Source of the DNA: Clostridium sp.
GTDB taxonomy: Bacteria > Bacillota > Clostridia > Lachnospirales > Lachnospiraceae
Reading direction: 5' to 3'
DNA: 64,000 nucleotides
Assembly (NCBI GenBank): GCA_018377235.1
Contig: JAGZZT010000012.1
Span: 1 to 64,000, forward strand
Positions within the stretch are counted from its first letter, which is position 1. Every line of letters starts with the position of its first letter. Shown in pieces: positions 1-8,503 of the stretch. A model generated the notes under the pieces. It made no database searches and had not been told where the DNA came from. It saw only the letters and a program-made list of their open reading frames with translations. Both the position numbers and the translations under genes were made by a program.

Positions 1-252
1 CCTATGGTGAATTTTGTGTGGTAACTTTATTCTACCAAACGGCTATAGACCATGTCTATTTTTATGAAATTGAATTTGCGAAATTAATTATACGTTATCG
101 CTCTTTCTCTATGGTTCACTTATCCCATTGATAACTTCTAGGATATTGTACCATAGATTGTTTGTTTCGGAAATTACTTTCCTGTAAAATGGGCAGAAGA
201 AAACCTCCAAATCTTTGGGGACTTGAAGGCTTGATTTCGGTCATTTTATATT
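1..252. other. AT-rich left edge, no gene seen
   Basis: No convincing reading frame, RNA gene or repeat was seen in this stretch. It lies downstream of the AbiF-type gene, which reads toward the window edge. The base composition is clearly AT-rich, like that gene and unlike the GC-richer element from about 1.6 to 16.6 kb. Confidence 0.5.
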
Positions 253-1194
253 TTATTGTTTTCTGTATCTGGTTATCTTTTTCCAGTTTTCCGGAAAACC
301 CATTTTCTCATATAACTCTTGCTCCGTTATGCTATCATGCTTCTTAAGGTATTTATCAATTAGTGCTTTAAGTTCTTTTATAAATTCCTTGTACCAACTA
401 TCACTCAGCATATATCTTAAAGCAATCACAACTGAAAATAAATCATTTTTTCCATTCACATATTGTATGCCTTTTTGAGCAATCTTTAATTTCATATGTA
501 TTGGTAAATCTGGAATACTATCAGTAGTTCTATATGTAAATAACCTTTCACCATGTGCACAAACATTTCTGAATTTTACCAATACCGCCAAAATAGAAAT
601 CATTTGACTTTCGTTGATGCACGGATAATTTCTGCTGACTTTAATCTGTATATCCTGCGGAAGCAACATATACATTTTAGAAATATTTCCAAACGTCAGT
701 GCATTTGTCAGTACCCACAACGGAACATTCCCGTATTTTCTCTGTGCGTGATTTATGTAATGATAATCTGTCGGCTTTGTAACATACCCTTCTAATATTT
801 TTATTAAACGGTCAATATCTCTTTGATTTTTCTTACCTACATAATTGTAATTTGCAGTATCAAGATATTCCTTTTGGTTCTCGCCATTCTTTTCTGTAAA
901 ATAGTAGGAGACTTGTGACTTTATTTCATTTTCTACTTTAATAAGATATCTCAAAAGCAACTGCCTTAAAGATTCATCAAAATAATATAACTCTACGATA
1001 TCCTCAAATCTCGTTCCATCCTTGTACTTCTTGGTTGTTGGATTTTTAAAGATATCCTTATACCCTCCAATTAATGAATAGTAGCTTGTCTGCCTTAAAA
1101 TCTCCTTGGCATATGCCTCATCATCAATTTGCAGATTTTTCTCATTCTTCAGTTTGTCTATTTGCTGATCATAACTCAAAAAAATCTTTGGCAT
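253..1194 (-). CDS. AbiF/AbiD-type abortive infection protein (Abi_2, HEPN fold)
   Basis: Abi_2-family protein of about 313 residues, expected to act as a phage-triggered RNase that stops growth of the infected cell. Seen: the N-terminal Abi_2 pattern (YYSLIGGYKDIF, then FDESLRQLLLRYLIKVE) and a HEPN RxxxxH motif, R209-N-V-C-A-H214. An upstream ATG at 1290 keeps the frame open, but it overlaps the -10 box of the promoter. The ATG at 1194 has AAGGAGA about 8 nt upstream, so it was chosen. Directly upstream is a promoter plus a short RNA ending in a terminator, the arrangement described for AbiF-linked RNAs. The gene is AT-rich and is the leftmost member of the defence island. The family call is firm; the activity is inferred. 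Confidence 0.85.
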   Translation of the reverse strand: MPKIFLSYDQQIDKLKNEKNLQIDDEAYAKEILRQTSYYSLIGGYKDIFKNPTTKKYKDGTRFEDIVELYYFDESLRQLLLRYLIKVENEIKSQVSYYFTEKNGENQKEYLDTANYNYVGKKNQRDIDRLIKILEGYVTKPTDYHYINHAQRKYGNVPLWVLTNALTFGNISKMYMLLPQDIQIKVSRNYPCINESQMISILAVLVKFRNVCAHGERLFTYRTTDSIPDLPIHMKLKIAQKGIQYVNGKNDLFSVVIALRYMLSDSWYKEFIKELKALIDKYLKKHDSITEQELYEKMGFPENWKKITRYRKQ

Positions 1195-1210
1195 ATACAA
1201 TGTCTCCTTA

Positions 1211-1282
1211 AAGTAAAAAAGAGGAGACCCCGCAGGTTCTCCCCCGGTCGCAGGCCTCACAGGTTTCTGCAACGCGATCACT
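1211..1282 (-). ncRNA. Candidate abiF-type small RNA upstream of the HEPN gene
   Basis: A promoter at 1289-1317 predicts a start near 1282. The transcript would run about 70 nt and end in a hairpin (arms in 1221-1240, 8 pairs with one mismatch, loop TGCG) followed by six T. It carries G/C-rich repeated blocks (ACCTGTGAGG, ACCTGCGGGG). Known: an abiF RNA motif has been described upstream of Abi_2 genes. The terminator lies between promoter and start codon, so the RNA can be made alone and read-through would make the protein. Matching to the published motif was by memory of its layout only. Confidence 0.65.
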
Positions 1283-1288
1283 GTATTC

Positions 1289-1317
1289 ATCTTACTTGAC
1301 TTTGAACTTCATGTCAA
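1289..1317 (-). promoter_or_regulatory. Promoter of the abiF RNA / HEPN gene with an overlapping palindrome
   Basis: On the minus strand TTGACA (1317-1312) and TAAGAT (1294-1289) are 17 nt apart. The sequence from the -35 box into the spacer is an imperfect palindrome (TTGAC..TGAA..TTCA..GTCAA). It could be an operator for a repressor. No match to a known regulator is claimed. Confidence 0.7.
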
Positions 1318-1401
1318 GCAATTTCTACAGTTACTCATAGTATATGCTAAAATGCTTCACTTAATGCTAAATAATTTATTCGACCTCTTCTTTATGCTCT
1401 T

Positions 1402-1551
1402 CTAAATATTATTGCTTTTCATTACATTCTTTATCACAGCATTAAAATCGTCACGTTTTTGGGTGTTAGTGGTGCTCTTACCATCATCGGTATAAATCCC
1501 AGCCATCTTCCAATTATCAGTTTCGTATATTTGGCGTGTATATTATTCCAC
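1402..1551 (-). pseudogene. Remnant of a second serine recombinase
   Basis: Reading on, in the same frame, past the stop of the large serine recombinase gives residues typical of positions ~30-75 of another serine recombinase: VE*YTRQIYETDNW, then MAGIYTDDGKSTTNTQKRDD and FNAVIKNVMK, then a stop. Two in-frame stops interrupt it. The last residues of the intact upstream gene (STDLGEQESSYEE) also look like the start of this lost protein. A deletion seems to have fused two tandem recombinase genes here. Confidence 0.7.
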
Positions 1552-3261
1552 CTATTCCTCGTAGCTGCTCTCCTGCTCCCCAAGATCCGTGCTGGTCAAC
1601 AGAACCACGCTCTCAGCTTGTGTATCATTATCCAAACTCAAGCTCATATCTTCCTCTATGATAGGCAGCCTGAACTTGATAGATTTCAGCCACTGACCGT
1701 TTGGCCGCCGCTCTTCATAAATTGATATTTCGGAAATCAACGCCTCCAGAATTTGCCGCTGTTCCTGCTCATTCATGGCATCATACAACTTATCAAAGTA
1801 AATCAACACTTTATAGATATTGTCTCCGGTCAGTTTCTCAGCTTCAACAGCCTGCTTTTTGGCTCTGACCGCAATCAACAGAGATTCGGTATCTTCGATC
1901 TTATCATACATCTTGTAAAGGCGCTCATCCAAGTCTGCCTTACGCCGTACATAGTGCCGGTCATCTGGATCAAGAGAATCAATTTCCTCCGCCAGCTTTG
2001 CCTTGACAGAATAATGCTGGCGAAGCTGTTTCTCATAATTTGCAATCTCCTGGTCAATAGCAGCAGTATCCACTTTCCTGTTGATCTTTTCCTGCATCAT
2101 GGCGGCGAACTTCGGATTACTCACCAGCTTTACGATAACTTCCGCCACGGCATCGTCCAGCAGTTCTTCTCGAATCTGCTTTTTGTAATCACATTTGTGC
2201 CCACAAATCATAGAGCGATGTTTGCATCCGTAATAATAAAAGTCTTTATACTTGGTGCCATCCTTCTTGTGCTTGATGCTTTTGTTTCCATACATCCCAG
2301 CTCCACAAATAGGACACTTTACAATCCCGGAGAGCAGATGTACGTGTTCATCCTTTCCACGGTTGACGTGCTCATACTTCTTTGCCTGTGCCAGCAGCTT
2401 CACCTGCGCCGCCTGCCATACTTCTTCCGAAACAATCGCTTCATGCTGCCCATCCGCCAACAAATAGTTGTCCTGCTCCACCAGCTTATACTCATTTCTC
2501 GTACCGCGTACTTTTTCTGTCTTGCGGCGGCCATAGGCGATCTTCCCGCAGTACACGGGATTTTTCAAAATCAAGCGGATCAAATGTGCGTCAAACAGGG
2601 GATTCTTTCCATTCTGTCTGGGAATTTTGCGGATGCCGTGGTTCTCCAGATATTTTGCAATTCCGTTTGCGCCAATGTCGGTATGGACATATTGGTCATA
2701 GATGATGCGGATTGCCTCTGCTTCTTCCTCATTGATAATCAATTTCCCATCTGCCAGCTGATACCCATAAGGAGCAAAACCACCGTTCCAGCGGCCCTCT
2801 CTTGCTTTCTGGATACGGCCTTCCATCGTTTGGACACGAATATTTTCCCGTTCAATCTCCGCCACAGCAGACAAAACGGAAATCATCAGTTTACCGGCAT
2901 CTTTAGAAGAATCAATGCCATCCTCCACGCACACCAGATTGACGCCGAAGTCCTGCATGACCTGAAGGGAAGAAAGCACATCCGCCGCATTTCTGCCAAA
3001 GCGAGACAGTTTGAAAACAAGCACAAAGGAGACACCATCTTTGCCGGATTTGATGTCCTCCATCATCTGGCTGAACTGTGCCCGCCCCTCAATGGATTTG
3101 CCGGACTTTCCTGCGTCCTCGTATTCGCCGGCAATCTCATAATCGTTGTAATCTGCGTAGGCTTTCATCTTGGCCTTTTGTGCATCCAGAGAATAGCCGT
3201 CTACCTGCATAGTGGTGGAAACTCTGGTATATGTGTAAACTTTTATTTTTTCTTTCTTCAT
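1552..3261 (-). CDS. Large serine recombinase (integrase/transposase of the element)
   Basis: Catalyses strand exchange at att sites through a serine-DNA intermediate. Seen: N-terminal resolvase domain with the catalytic serine in YTRVS (about residue 15) and FKLSRFGRN. A recombinase domain follows, then a zinc ribbon with CPICGAGM and a second Cys-rich segment (CKHRSMICGHKC), and a C-terminal coiled coil. Length ~569 residues is normal. The ATG at 3261 has GGAGA about 9 nt upstream; an earlier ATG at 3297 overlaps the stop of the RhuM-like gene but has a weak site. The gene is the last of the minus-strand set and probably the element integrase. Its last ~14 residues appear to derive from a second recombinase. 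Confidence 0.92.
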   Translation of the reverse strand: MKKEKIKVYTYTRVSTTMQVDGYSLDAQKAKMKAYADYNDYEIAGEYEDAGKSGKSIEGRAQFSQMMEDIKSGKDGVSFVLVFKLSRFGRNAADVLSSLQVMQDFGVNLVCVEDGIDSSKDAGKLMISVLSAVAEIERENIRVQTMEGRIQKAREGRWNGGFAPYGYQLADGKLIINEEEAEAIRIIYDQYVHTDIGANGIAKYLENHGIRKIPRQNGKNPLFDAHLIRLILKNPVYCGKIAYGRRKTEKVRGTRNEYKLVEQDNYLLADGQHEAIVSEEVWQAAQVKLLAQAKKYEHVNRGKDEHVHLLSGIVKCPICGAGMYGNKSIKHKKDGTKYKDFYYYGCKHRSMICGHKCDYKKQIREELLDDAVAEVIVKLVSNPKFAAMMQEKINRKVDTAAIDQEIANYEKQLRQHYSVKAKLAEEIDSLDPDDRHYVRRKADLDERLYKMYDKIEDTESLLIAVRAKKQAVEAEKLTGDNIYKVLIYFDKLYDAMNEQEQRQILEALISEISIYEERRPNGQWLKSIKFRLPIIEEDMSLSLDNDTQAESVVLLTSTDLGEQESSYEE

Positions 3262-3293
3262 CTGCCTGCTCTCCATGGGGCCACTACAGCCTC

Positions 3294-4298
3294 TCATTTT
3301 TTCTCTGTCTTCTGTTCCAATACCTTAATGGAATCCAGATAGTCTTTTTCCACTTCACTAAGCGTTCTGGTCTTGTATTTCCTGTATTCGGTGGTTGCTT
3401 TCTCAACAGCCTGCTTATGGCTCACACTCCCGTTTCCTTGCAACAGCTGCTCGCCGCTCATCGTAAGAATACGATCTAAGTGTTCCGCCCAGTCTTTCAT
3501 GGTCATAACCTGTTCCCGTTCCGCCTGTCGCTCCGCAAAATCCAGATAACCGGATACAAGCTGCCCCATTGCCCGGAGTTCCTTTTCATCCAGATAATTC
3601 TTAGCAATCACCGCTTCCCGAAGTGTCGGCTGGGTTCCCGCAAAAGTGGTAAGCCCCATAAATTCTTTCTCCGCATCAGCTCTTGTGTAAATAACCTCTG
3701 CCGCAGTTTGACCATGAACCGCATAATGAATCTTGTTCTGAACTTTTTTGAAAAATCGAATGGAAATTTCAGCTTTTGGATCATAGTCAATGCTCGTAGC
3801 ATAAATCTCCAGAACCTGCCGGTAGAATACCTTTTCTGATGCACGGATGTCTCTGATCCGTTCCAGCAGTTCCTTGAAGTATCCGCCTCCGCCCAGATTT
3901 TTCAAGCGTTCATCATCCAAGGCAAAACCTTTTCTCATGTATTCTTTCAAAATTCCAGTTGCCCAAATACGGAACTGAGTACCTCGTTTGGACTTCACAC
4001 GATAGCCAACCGAAATAATAACATCGAGATTATAATAATCAACCTGATAGGTTTTTCCGTCCGCCGCAGTTGTTGCAAAATTTGCAACAACTGAATCGCG
4101 CACAAGTTCACCTTCCGAAAAAATATTCTTGATATGCCTTGAAATCGTGGATTTATCCCGTTGGAACAACTCCGCCATCTGATCCATTGACAGCCACACT
4201 GTATCGCCATCGAAGGTGGTTTCAATTTTTGCCAATCCATCTTCTGTTGTATAAATAATTATATCTGACTTCTTGTTTGGTGCATCGTTACCGTTCAT
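3294..4298 (-). CDS. RhuM-family protein
   Basis: Virulence_RhuM family, often found on genomic islands; the biochemical role is not settled. Seen: an N-terminal part with an HTH-like segment (WLSMDQMAELFQRDKSTISR) that suggests DNA binding. The conserved middle (YYNLDVIISVGYRVKS, then GTQFRIWATGILKEY) and a long helical C-terminus follow. ATG 4298 has a purine-rich GGGGTG upstream; a GTG at 4307 is also possible. The stop overlaps the extended start of the recombinase gene, so the two may be co-translated. It may regulate the element or be cargo. Confidence 0.8.
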   Translation of the reverse strand: MNGNDAPNKKSDIIIYTTEDGLAKIETTFDGDTVWLSMDQMAELFQRDKSTISRHIKNIFSEGELVRDSVVANFATTAADGKTYQVDYYNLDVIISVGYRVKSKRGTQFRIWATGILKEYMRKGFALDDERLKNLGGGGYFKELLERIRDIRASEKVFYRQVLEIYATSIDYDPKAEISIRFFKKVQNKIHYAVHGQTAAEVIYTRADAEKEFMGLTTFAGTQPTLREAVIAKNYLDEKELRAMGQLVSGYLDFAERQAEREQVMTMKDWAEHLDRILTMSGEQLLQGNGSVSHKQAVEKATTEYRKYKTRTLSEVEKDYLDSIKVLEQKTEKK

Positions 4299-4390
4299 AT
4301 CGTTCACCCCGTCAATCTTATGTATCTCAGTTCAAGAAGGTTTTTTCCCGTCTCGAACCGAGTTTGGACACTTGTTTCACGATTATTATA

Positions 4391-4567
4391 TCATGCAACT
4401 TTTCTGTCTGCAATACATGGTTCAATTATTTTTTCTGACATGCTGACATCATCTTGTTGATTCCGCACAGTCTTTGGATCGGGCAGATTATCCAAGTCTA
4501 AGTCTGCGGCATATTTTTCAATCAGACTTGCCATCAAATCCGCAAAACCGCTCCATTCATCTATCAT
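4391..4567 (-). CDS. Small acidic protein of the mobile element
   Basis: A 58-residue acidic protein (MIDEWSGFADLMASLIEKYA then DLDLDNLPDPKTV) with no family I can name. ATG 4567 has GGAGGT 8 nt upstream, better placed than the ATG at 4573. It sits between the primase/helicase genes and the RhuM-like gene on the same strand. The good ribosome site and its place in the element support a real gene. No transmembrane segment or known motif was seen. Confidence 0.6.
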   Translation of the reverse strand: MIDEWSGFADLMASLIEKYAADLDLDNLPDPKTVRNQQDDVSMSEKIIEPCIADRKVA

Positions 4568-4699
4568 AGACATTTACCTCCATAAATTGATCTCATTTTA
4601 TAACTGAACTCTAAAAGCCCCTGCTCATCCTGCTCACCCTGCACCGCTCTGCGCACAATGAGCAGAATGAGCAGGCCATTTTCACTTTAGCGCCAGCTT

Positions 4700-6061
4700 T
4701 TAGTCCCAGGGGCAGGATGCATCTACCGGCACAAATGGATTCAAGTCCACGTTGTGAAAACCACGGTTTGTTCCAATACATTTGTCATCATAGATGATTC
4801 CCAGTGACTTCTGGTGATCCCTCAGATGGTGGATAAACGTAGCTGCCGCAAACGGCTTTTCCAGATTGTCCTGACACCAGCGCACATAGACCTTATAGAA
4901 ATCCGTGGATTTGCATTTGGTTCCTGTTTTGACCTCAAAATATCCTTCGGATTTCAAAAACGCCAGAATATTATTTCCCTGTTCCATAGCTGCTTCCAGG
5001 TTATCCGCCGTCCTCTGGCTGATGGTAAACTGATAGTTATTCTTTATCAGCCGGTGCAATCCCTCCAAAGCCCACAGGAAAATGCCGTCACGCTCCGTTC
5101 TCATTTTGTCAATCAGAAACGGATCGTCCTTTCTGTCTGCCGGTTGTTCTCTGGTTGTCAGAAGCAGCTGTCTGCGGTAAAATCCATTGGATTTATCATG
5201 AAGTGCGTGCAGGCTGCCGTTGCCAAAGCAGGCGAACCGGGAATACAGTGTTCCCTGAACGCTCTGCACGCCTTTCCGCTCAATGTCAATCTTGTCCTCC
5301 AGCGTAACAATGGTCTTGATGTTGTTGGTCTGCGGCAGCGCCTCCGTTTTCATATCGTCATCCACAAAAACCAGCTTGTACTCCAGATCGGCTCTGGCAA
5401 AGCGGTTCGTCTCTACCTTCTGCAAGCTGCCGGTATACATACTGCTGCCGAACAGCTCCCGCATCACCAGTCCGATTCTGGATTTCCCCTCGCCGCCTTT
5501 GCCGATCATAAGAAGCATTTTCTGGGCCTTTGTAACCGGAATCATGCAGTAGCCGATATATTCCTGCAAAGCGGGAATATCTTCGGTGTAAAGCAATTCC
5601 CCCAGAAATTGCAGCCAGCGTACTGGTCTGGCAGCATCCGGCTGATAGACCACCGGCAGACGGTTCATGCAATACTCTTTATCCGACGTAAAACTGCCAT
5701 CCAGAAAATAAGTGCCGTTTGCCACATGAATCCGGTCAGTCTGAATCTCCGGCGGTTCCGAAGCGCAAGAGAGCTTGATTGTTTGAAGGAGCTGGTCGAT
5801 CTTCCGGGCAACATTGGACTGCACATAAGCACGAACCAGTTCATAGATTTCCTTCTTGATCGCAGCTTCATCATCAATCATGCCGTCCACTGTAAAGAGC
5901 CGGTCATGAAAGCAGCGCATAGGATGCCTTTCCAGAAAATAATCAGCAAACAGCGGTTCCATCACCCGACCTTTTTCATCCAGCCAATTCACGGCTTCCA
6001 TCTCCCCGCTTGCGGTCGTTTTGTTGATCTCTGGCTTTGAAGCCTGATACTCGCCGTTCAA
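4700..6061 (-). CDS. D5-family (P4-like) replicative helicase
   Basis: Phage/plasmid primase-helicase of superfamily 3, which unwinds DNA to start replication of the element. Seen: a D5_N-like first half, then Walker A GKGGEGKSR at residues ~187-195, Walker B KLVFVDDDM at ~229-237 and an SF3-type downstream region. A C-terminal D5-like DNA-binding segment follows. The length (453) fits P4-type helicases that have lost the primase half. That half is supplied by the CHC2 gene, whose end overlaps this one by 86 bp. The start is a TTG with GGAGG 9 nt upstream; the inner ATG at 6001 lacks such a site. Confidence 0.85.
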   Translation of the reverse strand: MNGEYQASKPEINKTTASGEMEAVNWLDEKGRVMEPLFADYFLERHPMRCFHDRLFTVDGMIDDEAAIKKEIYELVRAYVQSNVARKIDQLLQTIKLSCASEPPEIQTDRIHVANGTYFLDGSFTSDKEYCMNRLPVVYQPDAARPVRWLQFLGELLYTEDIPALQEYIGYCMIPVTKAQKMLLMIGKGGEGKSRIGLVMRELFGSSMYTGSLQKVETNRFARADLEYKLVFVDDDMKTEALPQTNNIKTIVTLEDKIDIERKGVQSVQGTLYSRFACFGNGSLHALHDKSNGFYRRQLLLTTREQPADRKDDPFLIDKMRTERDGIFLWALEGLHRLIKNNYQFTISQRTADNLEAAMEQGNNILAFLKSEGYFEVKTGTKCKSTDFYKVYVRWCQDNLEKPFAAATFIHHLRDHQKSLGIIYDDKCIGTNRGFHNVDLNPFVPVDASCPWD

Positions 6062-6617
6062 GTGCCGCCACCTCCTTCCTTGTGCCAGCCACGATCGCCG
6101 CCTTTTCTGCCTCTGTGCCGGTCAGCAGCGTGTCCAGCAGATATTCCAAATAATCCTGTTTTTGCAACGCCTCCACAAACAGCGGGTGCCACTCTGCATC
6201 CTCCGGTTTGGGGGCATAACGGCCTTTCCAGTCCTCCAGCAGATGAAGATAACCGGCATAGACACGAAAGCATCGTTGCTCCGCCTGCCGCTGCCGCAGT
6301 TCGTCCCTGATCTTTGGTTTGACCGGCTTTTTCACCGGCGGGTCATGCCCTCTGGCGTCATAGCTGACACCAAAATCCGCCGCCAGCTTCATAGCGGCCT
6401 CCTTCACTGTCAGCCCGAACAGCTTCGCCGTGAAGTCGATCACATCGCCGTCCGCCTGACAGCCGAAACAATGAAACCGCTGATCCACCTTCATGCTGGG
6501 ATTTTTGTCGTTGTGGAACGGGCAGAGGCACATCCCGCTGCGCCTGACCGGAATCCCATAGGCTTCCGCCGCCTGCTGGGTAGTCACGGCCTCCTTGACC
6601 GCTTCAAATACATTCAT
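5976..6617 (-). CDS. CHC2 zinc-finger primase-like protein
   Basis: Provides the zinc-finger part of a DnaG-type primase, working with the D5 helicase to replicate the mobilized element. Seen: CPFH at residues 32-35 and CFGC at 50-53, the CHC2 pattern, followed by GDVIDFTAKLFGLTVKEA as in DnaG. A charged helical tail of ~130 residues has no TOPRIM motif that I can see. ATG 6617 (MNVFEAVKEA) has GGGAG 7 nt upstream. The frame continues upstream to 6746 into the end of the relaxase gene, but without a good start. It overlaps the helicase gene downstream. Confidence 0.85.
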   Translation of the reverse strand: MNVFEAVKEAVTTQQAAEAYGIPVRRSGMCLCPFHNDKNPSMKVDQRFHCFGCQADGDVIDFTAKLFGLTVKEAAMKLAADFGVSYDARGHDPPVKKPVKPKIRDELRQRQAEQRCFRVYAGYLHLLEDWKGRYAPKPEDAEWHPLFVEALQKQDYLEYLLDTLLTGTEAEKAAIVAGTRKEVAALERRVSGFKARDQQNDRKRGDGSRELAG

Positions 6618-6678
6618 ACAATCGCTCCCTTCCAAAGAAAAAGGCACCGCCATTCCAAAACAGAAATGGTGATGCCGC

Positions 6679-7998
6679 TCATAATTCCTGTTCTTGCTTT
6701 CGCTTTTGTTTGGGCTGCTTTTTTCGTTCCGCATCCCGCTGGGCAACGTCCTCCTGGCCTTGTTTCAGTTTAGCTATGATGGACGTTCTGGCCCGCTCTT
6801 TGATCTGCTCCGTGACTGGTTGCTTTACCTCCGGCTGCAACAGCTTCTTTTTGAGCTTATCCAGCGTGGTCTGCATGACGTTTTTGATTTTTCCGATCAC
6901 CACATCCAGCCTTGCCAGCGCATAATCTCGTTCTTTTTGGGATGCTTTCCGCTCCGGGGAACGCAGCCAGCTTTTGGTCCCCTCAATCAGTTTTATATCC
7001 TCCTGATGGGTCTGCACCTTGACCTCAGCCGCCACCAGCTCCACCGCCTTGTCATAGGCAAGATCGGCAACATCATCCAGCAGCGTCTCCACATCTTCGA
7101 TTTTCAGGGTCAGCGCCTCCAGCTTTTGCCCTTGCACCTCAATGGCATCGGCCTGCTCCCGGATTGTTTCTGTCTGGATGCTGATGGTTTCCTGCTGGTC
7201 AGAAATCGCCTGCGCTTGACGCTCCATTTGTTCCTTCTGCTTCATTAGGATGTAGTCCTGCTTTTCCAGATACTCACGCCCGCCATAGGACGGTTCCTGC
7301 TCCAGATGCAGCCCATGCCGCCGGGTGATGTCAAAGAGCATCGTCCGGCAGATGGCGTCAAAGGTCTGCTTCCGGTTGTTGTTCCGTCCCTTCGGCTTGT
7401 CGGGATTGGGGAGCGGTATCTCCAATTCCTCCAATGCCTTTTCCTGCTGGGGGCAAAGCTCCCCGTAGCGGTTTTTACAGTCAAATACATGGCGCTCATG
7501 GATGTGGGGCGTACCCTCATCCAGATGGATCGCCCAGTCAATAATGTGGATATGGGAACCGAACCGGCGTTCAAATTCTTCAAAAAATTCAGCGGCAACC
7601 TGTGCCAGAACCTCCGGCGGAACGGATTCATCCATGGTGCCGATCTGATAAATGCTTTCTTCCGGGCAGGTCTTGCTATTTTTCAGCAAATCCGCCACGG
7701 TGCGGTTGCGTTCGGTGTGCCGGGTCTTTTCGTTCCGGGCATTCTGCGCGTCTATATGATTGCCGTAATGCTCGGTGTAATAGATCAGTTCAATTTCCTC
7801 AAAGCTGAAATCCGGCTGCTCTGCATCCTCCCGGCTTTCGCCGGTGGTATATCCACGGTAACAATCCCAGTACACGTTTCTTTTGGCTCGTTCTGAATCA
7901 ATGTGCTCGCTGTTTTCCACATCGAAGCGGCGGTCATTGTGCCGGGGATTATAGGCACCGTGTTTGCCGGAGCGCCCATTGTGCCTTGTCAGTTTCAA
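6679..7998 (-). CDS. MobV/Pre-family relaxase (plasmid recombination enzyme)
   Basis: Nicks oriT and leads the strand into a recipient using conjugation machinery of another element. Seen: the MobV motif HIIDWAIHLDEGTPHIHERH, with the HxDE and HxH groups that bind metal. The N-terminus is KLTRHNGRSGKHGAYNPRHN, and a long coiled coil occupies the C-terminal half. The frame is open to 8451, but that part has no protein-like signal. The best start is the TTG at 7998 with GGAGGA 7 nt upstream; an ATG at 8013 is next best. Tn4451-type elements carry a relaxase of this family. No coupling protein or type IV secretion gene is in view, so the element is mobilizable rather than self-transmissible. Confidence 0.9.
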   Translation of the reverse strand: MKLTRHNGRSGKHGAYNPRHNDRRFDVENSEHIDSERAKRNVYWDCYRGYTTGESREDAEQPDFSFEEIELIYYTEHYGNHIDAQNARNEKTRHTERNRTVADLLKNSKTCPEESIYQIGTMDESVPPEVLAQVAAEFFEEFERRFGSHIHIIDWAIHLDEGTPHIHERHVFDCKNRYGELCPQQEKALEELEIPLPNPDKPKGRNNNRKQTFDAICRTMLFDITRRHGLHLEQEPSYGGREYLEKQDYILMKQKEQMERQAQAISDQQETISIQTETIREQADAIEVQGQKLEALTLKIEDVETLLDDVADLAYDKAVELVAAEVKVQTHQEDIKLIEGTKSWLRSPERKASQKERDYALARLDVVIGKIKNVMQTTLDKLKKKLLQPEVKQPVTEQIKERARTSIIAKLKQGQEDVAQRDAERKKQPKQKRKQEQEL

Positions 7999-8013
7999 AT
8001 GCAATTCCTCCAT

Positions 8014-8503
8014 TTCCTCAAGATTTTCCGGCGGGAGCGGGAGCAGCGAAGCTGCCGAACCTGCGAAGTCCTGCGTCAGGTAATACCCAGTACAAGTTGA
8101 CGCACGCATCAACTTTCCCTGGGCCGAGGTTTTCCACCTCTGGACACCGGAGTAAAGGCTCGCCGCCTCTACACTCCGCACAGGCGCTGCCGCCCTGTCC
8201 CCGGCACAAAGGGATTGCATCCCTCTGTACTCCCACCCGAAGAAGCTGGCCTTCGCCGTTTGCCCTGCGGTTTCAGCCTGCTCCTTCGGTTTTCTTCCAC
8301 TCCCTCTGCGGGCGTCCCCACATCGGAAGGGAAAGAAAAAGCGGCGACCTCCACACGAATGAAATGTGTCAGCCACCGCTCCCGCCATCTGGCTGTAGCC
8401 AGTCATCCTGCGATACGGGCGTATGCATCCGCTCGTCAATGGGCAAAACAAAAGCGACCAGCCAATTACGGTTGATCGCCTTTGGTTTATCCATTATGCA
8501 ATT
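8014..8503. other. Non-coding ~490 bp stretch upstream of the relaxase
   Basis: No gene is supported here. Open frames exist because the sequence is GC-rich, but none has a ribosome site or recognisable product. The stretch contains the nested inverted repeats proposed as oriT at 8072-8115 and several shorter inverted repeats. Such a long structured gap upstream of a mob gene is expected of a transfer origin. Confidence 0.6.
8072..8115 (-). other. oriT: Candidate oriT (nested inverted repeats)
   Basis: Arms TGCGTCA (8072-8078) and TGACGCA (8098-8104) form one perfect inverted repeat. AAGTTGA (8094-8100) and TCAACTT (8109-8115) form a second that overlaps it. The site lies ~75 bp upstream of the MobV relaxase start. 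MobV relaxases act on such sites just upstream of their own gene. The nick position cannot be read from sequence alone. Confidence 0.6.

Noticed and set aside
1753..3342. Long plus-strand open frame over the large recombinase gene
   Set aside because: It is antisense to a gene with clear serine recombinase motifs, has no family signal and no ribosome site.
4553..4573. Two alternative starts for the small element protein suggesting two products
   Set aside because: The ATG codons are six bases apart and only the second is well spaced from GGAGGT; one product is enough.
8014..8451. N-terminal extension of the relaxase ORF
   Set aside because: The extra ~150 residues are Arg/Gly/Ser-rich with no MobV similarity, and a TTG with a strong ribosome site at 7998 starts the conserved protein. 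The region fits an oriT instead.
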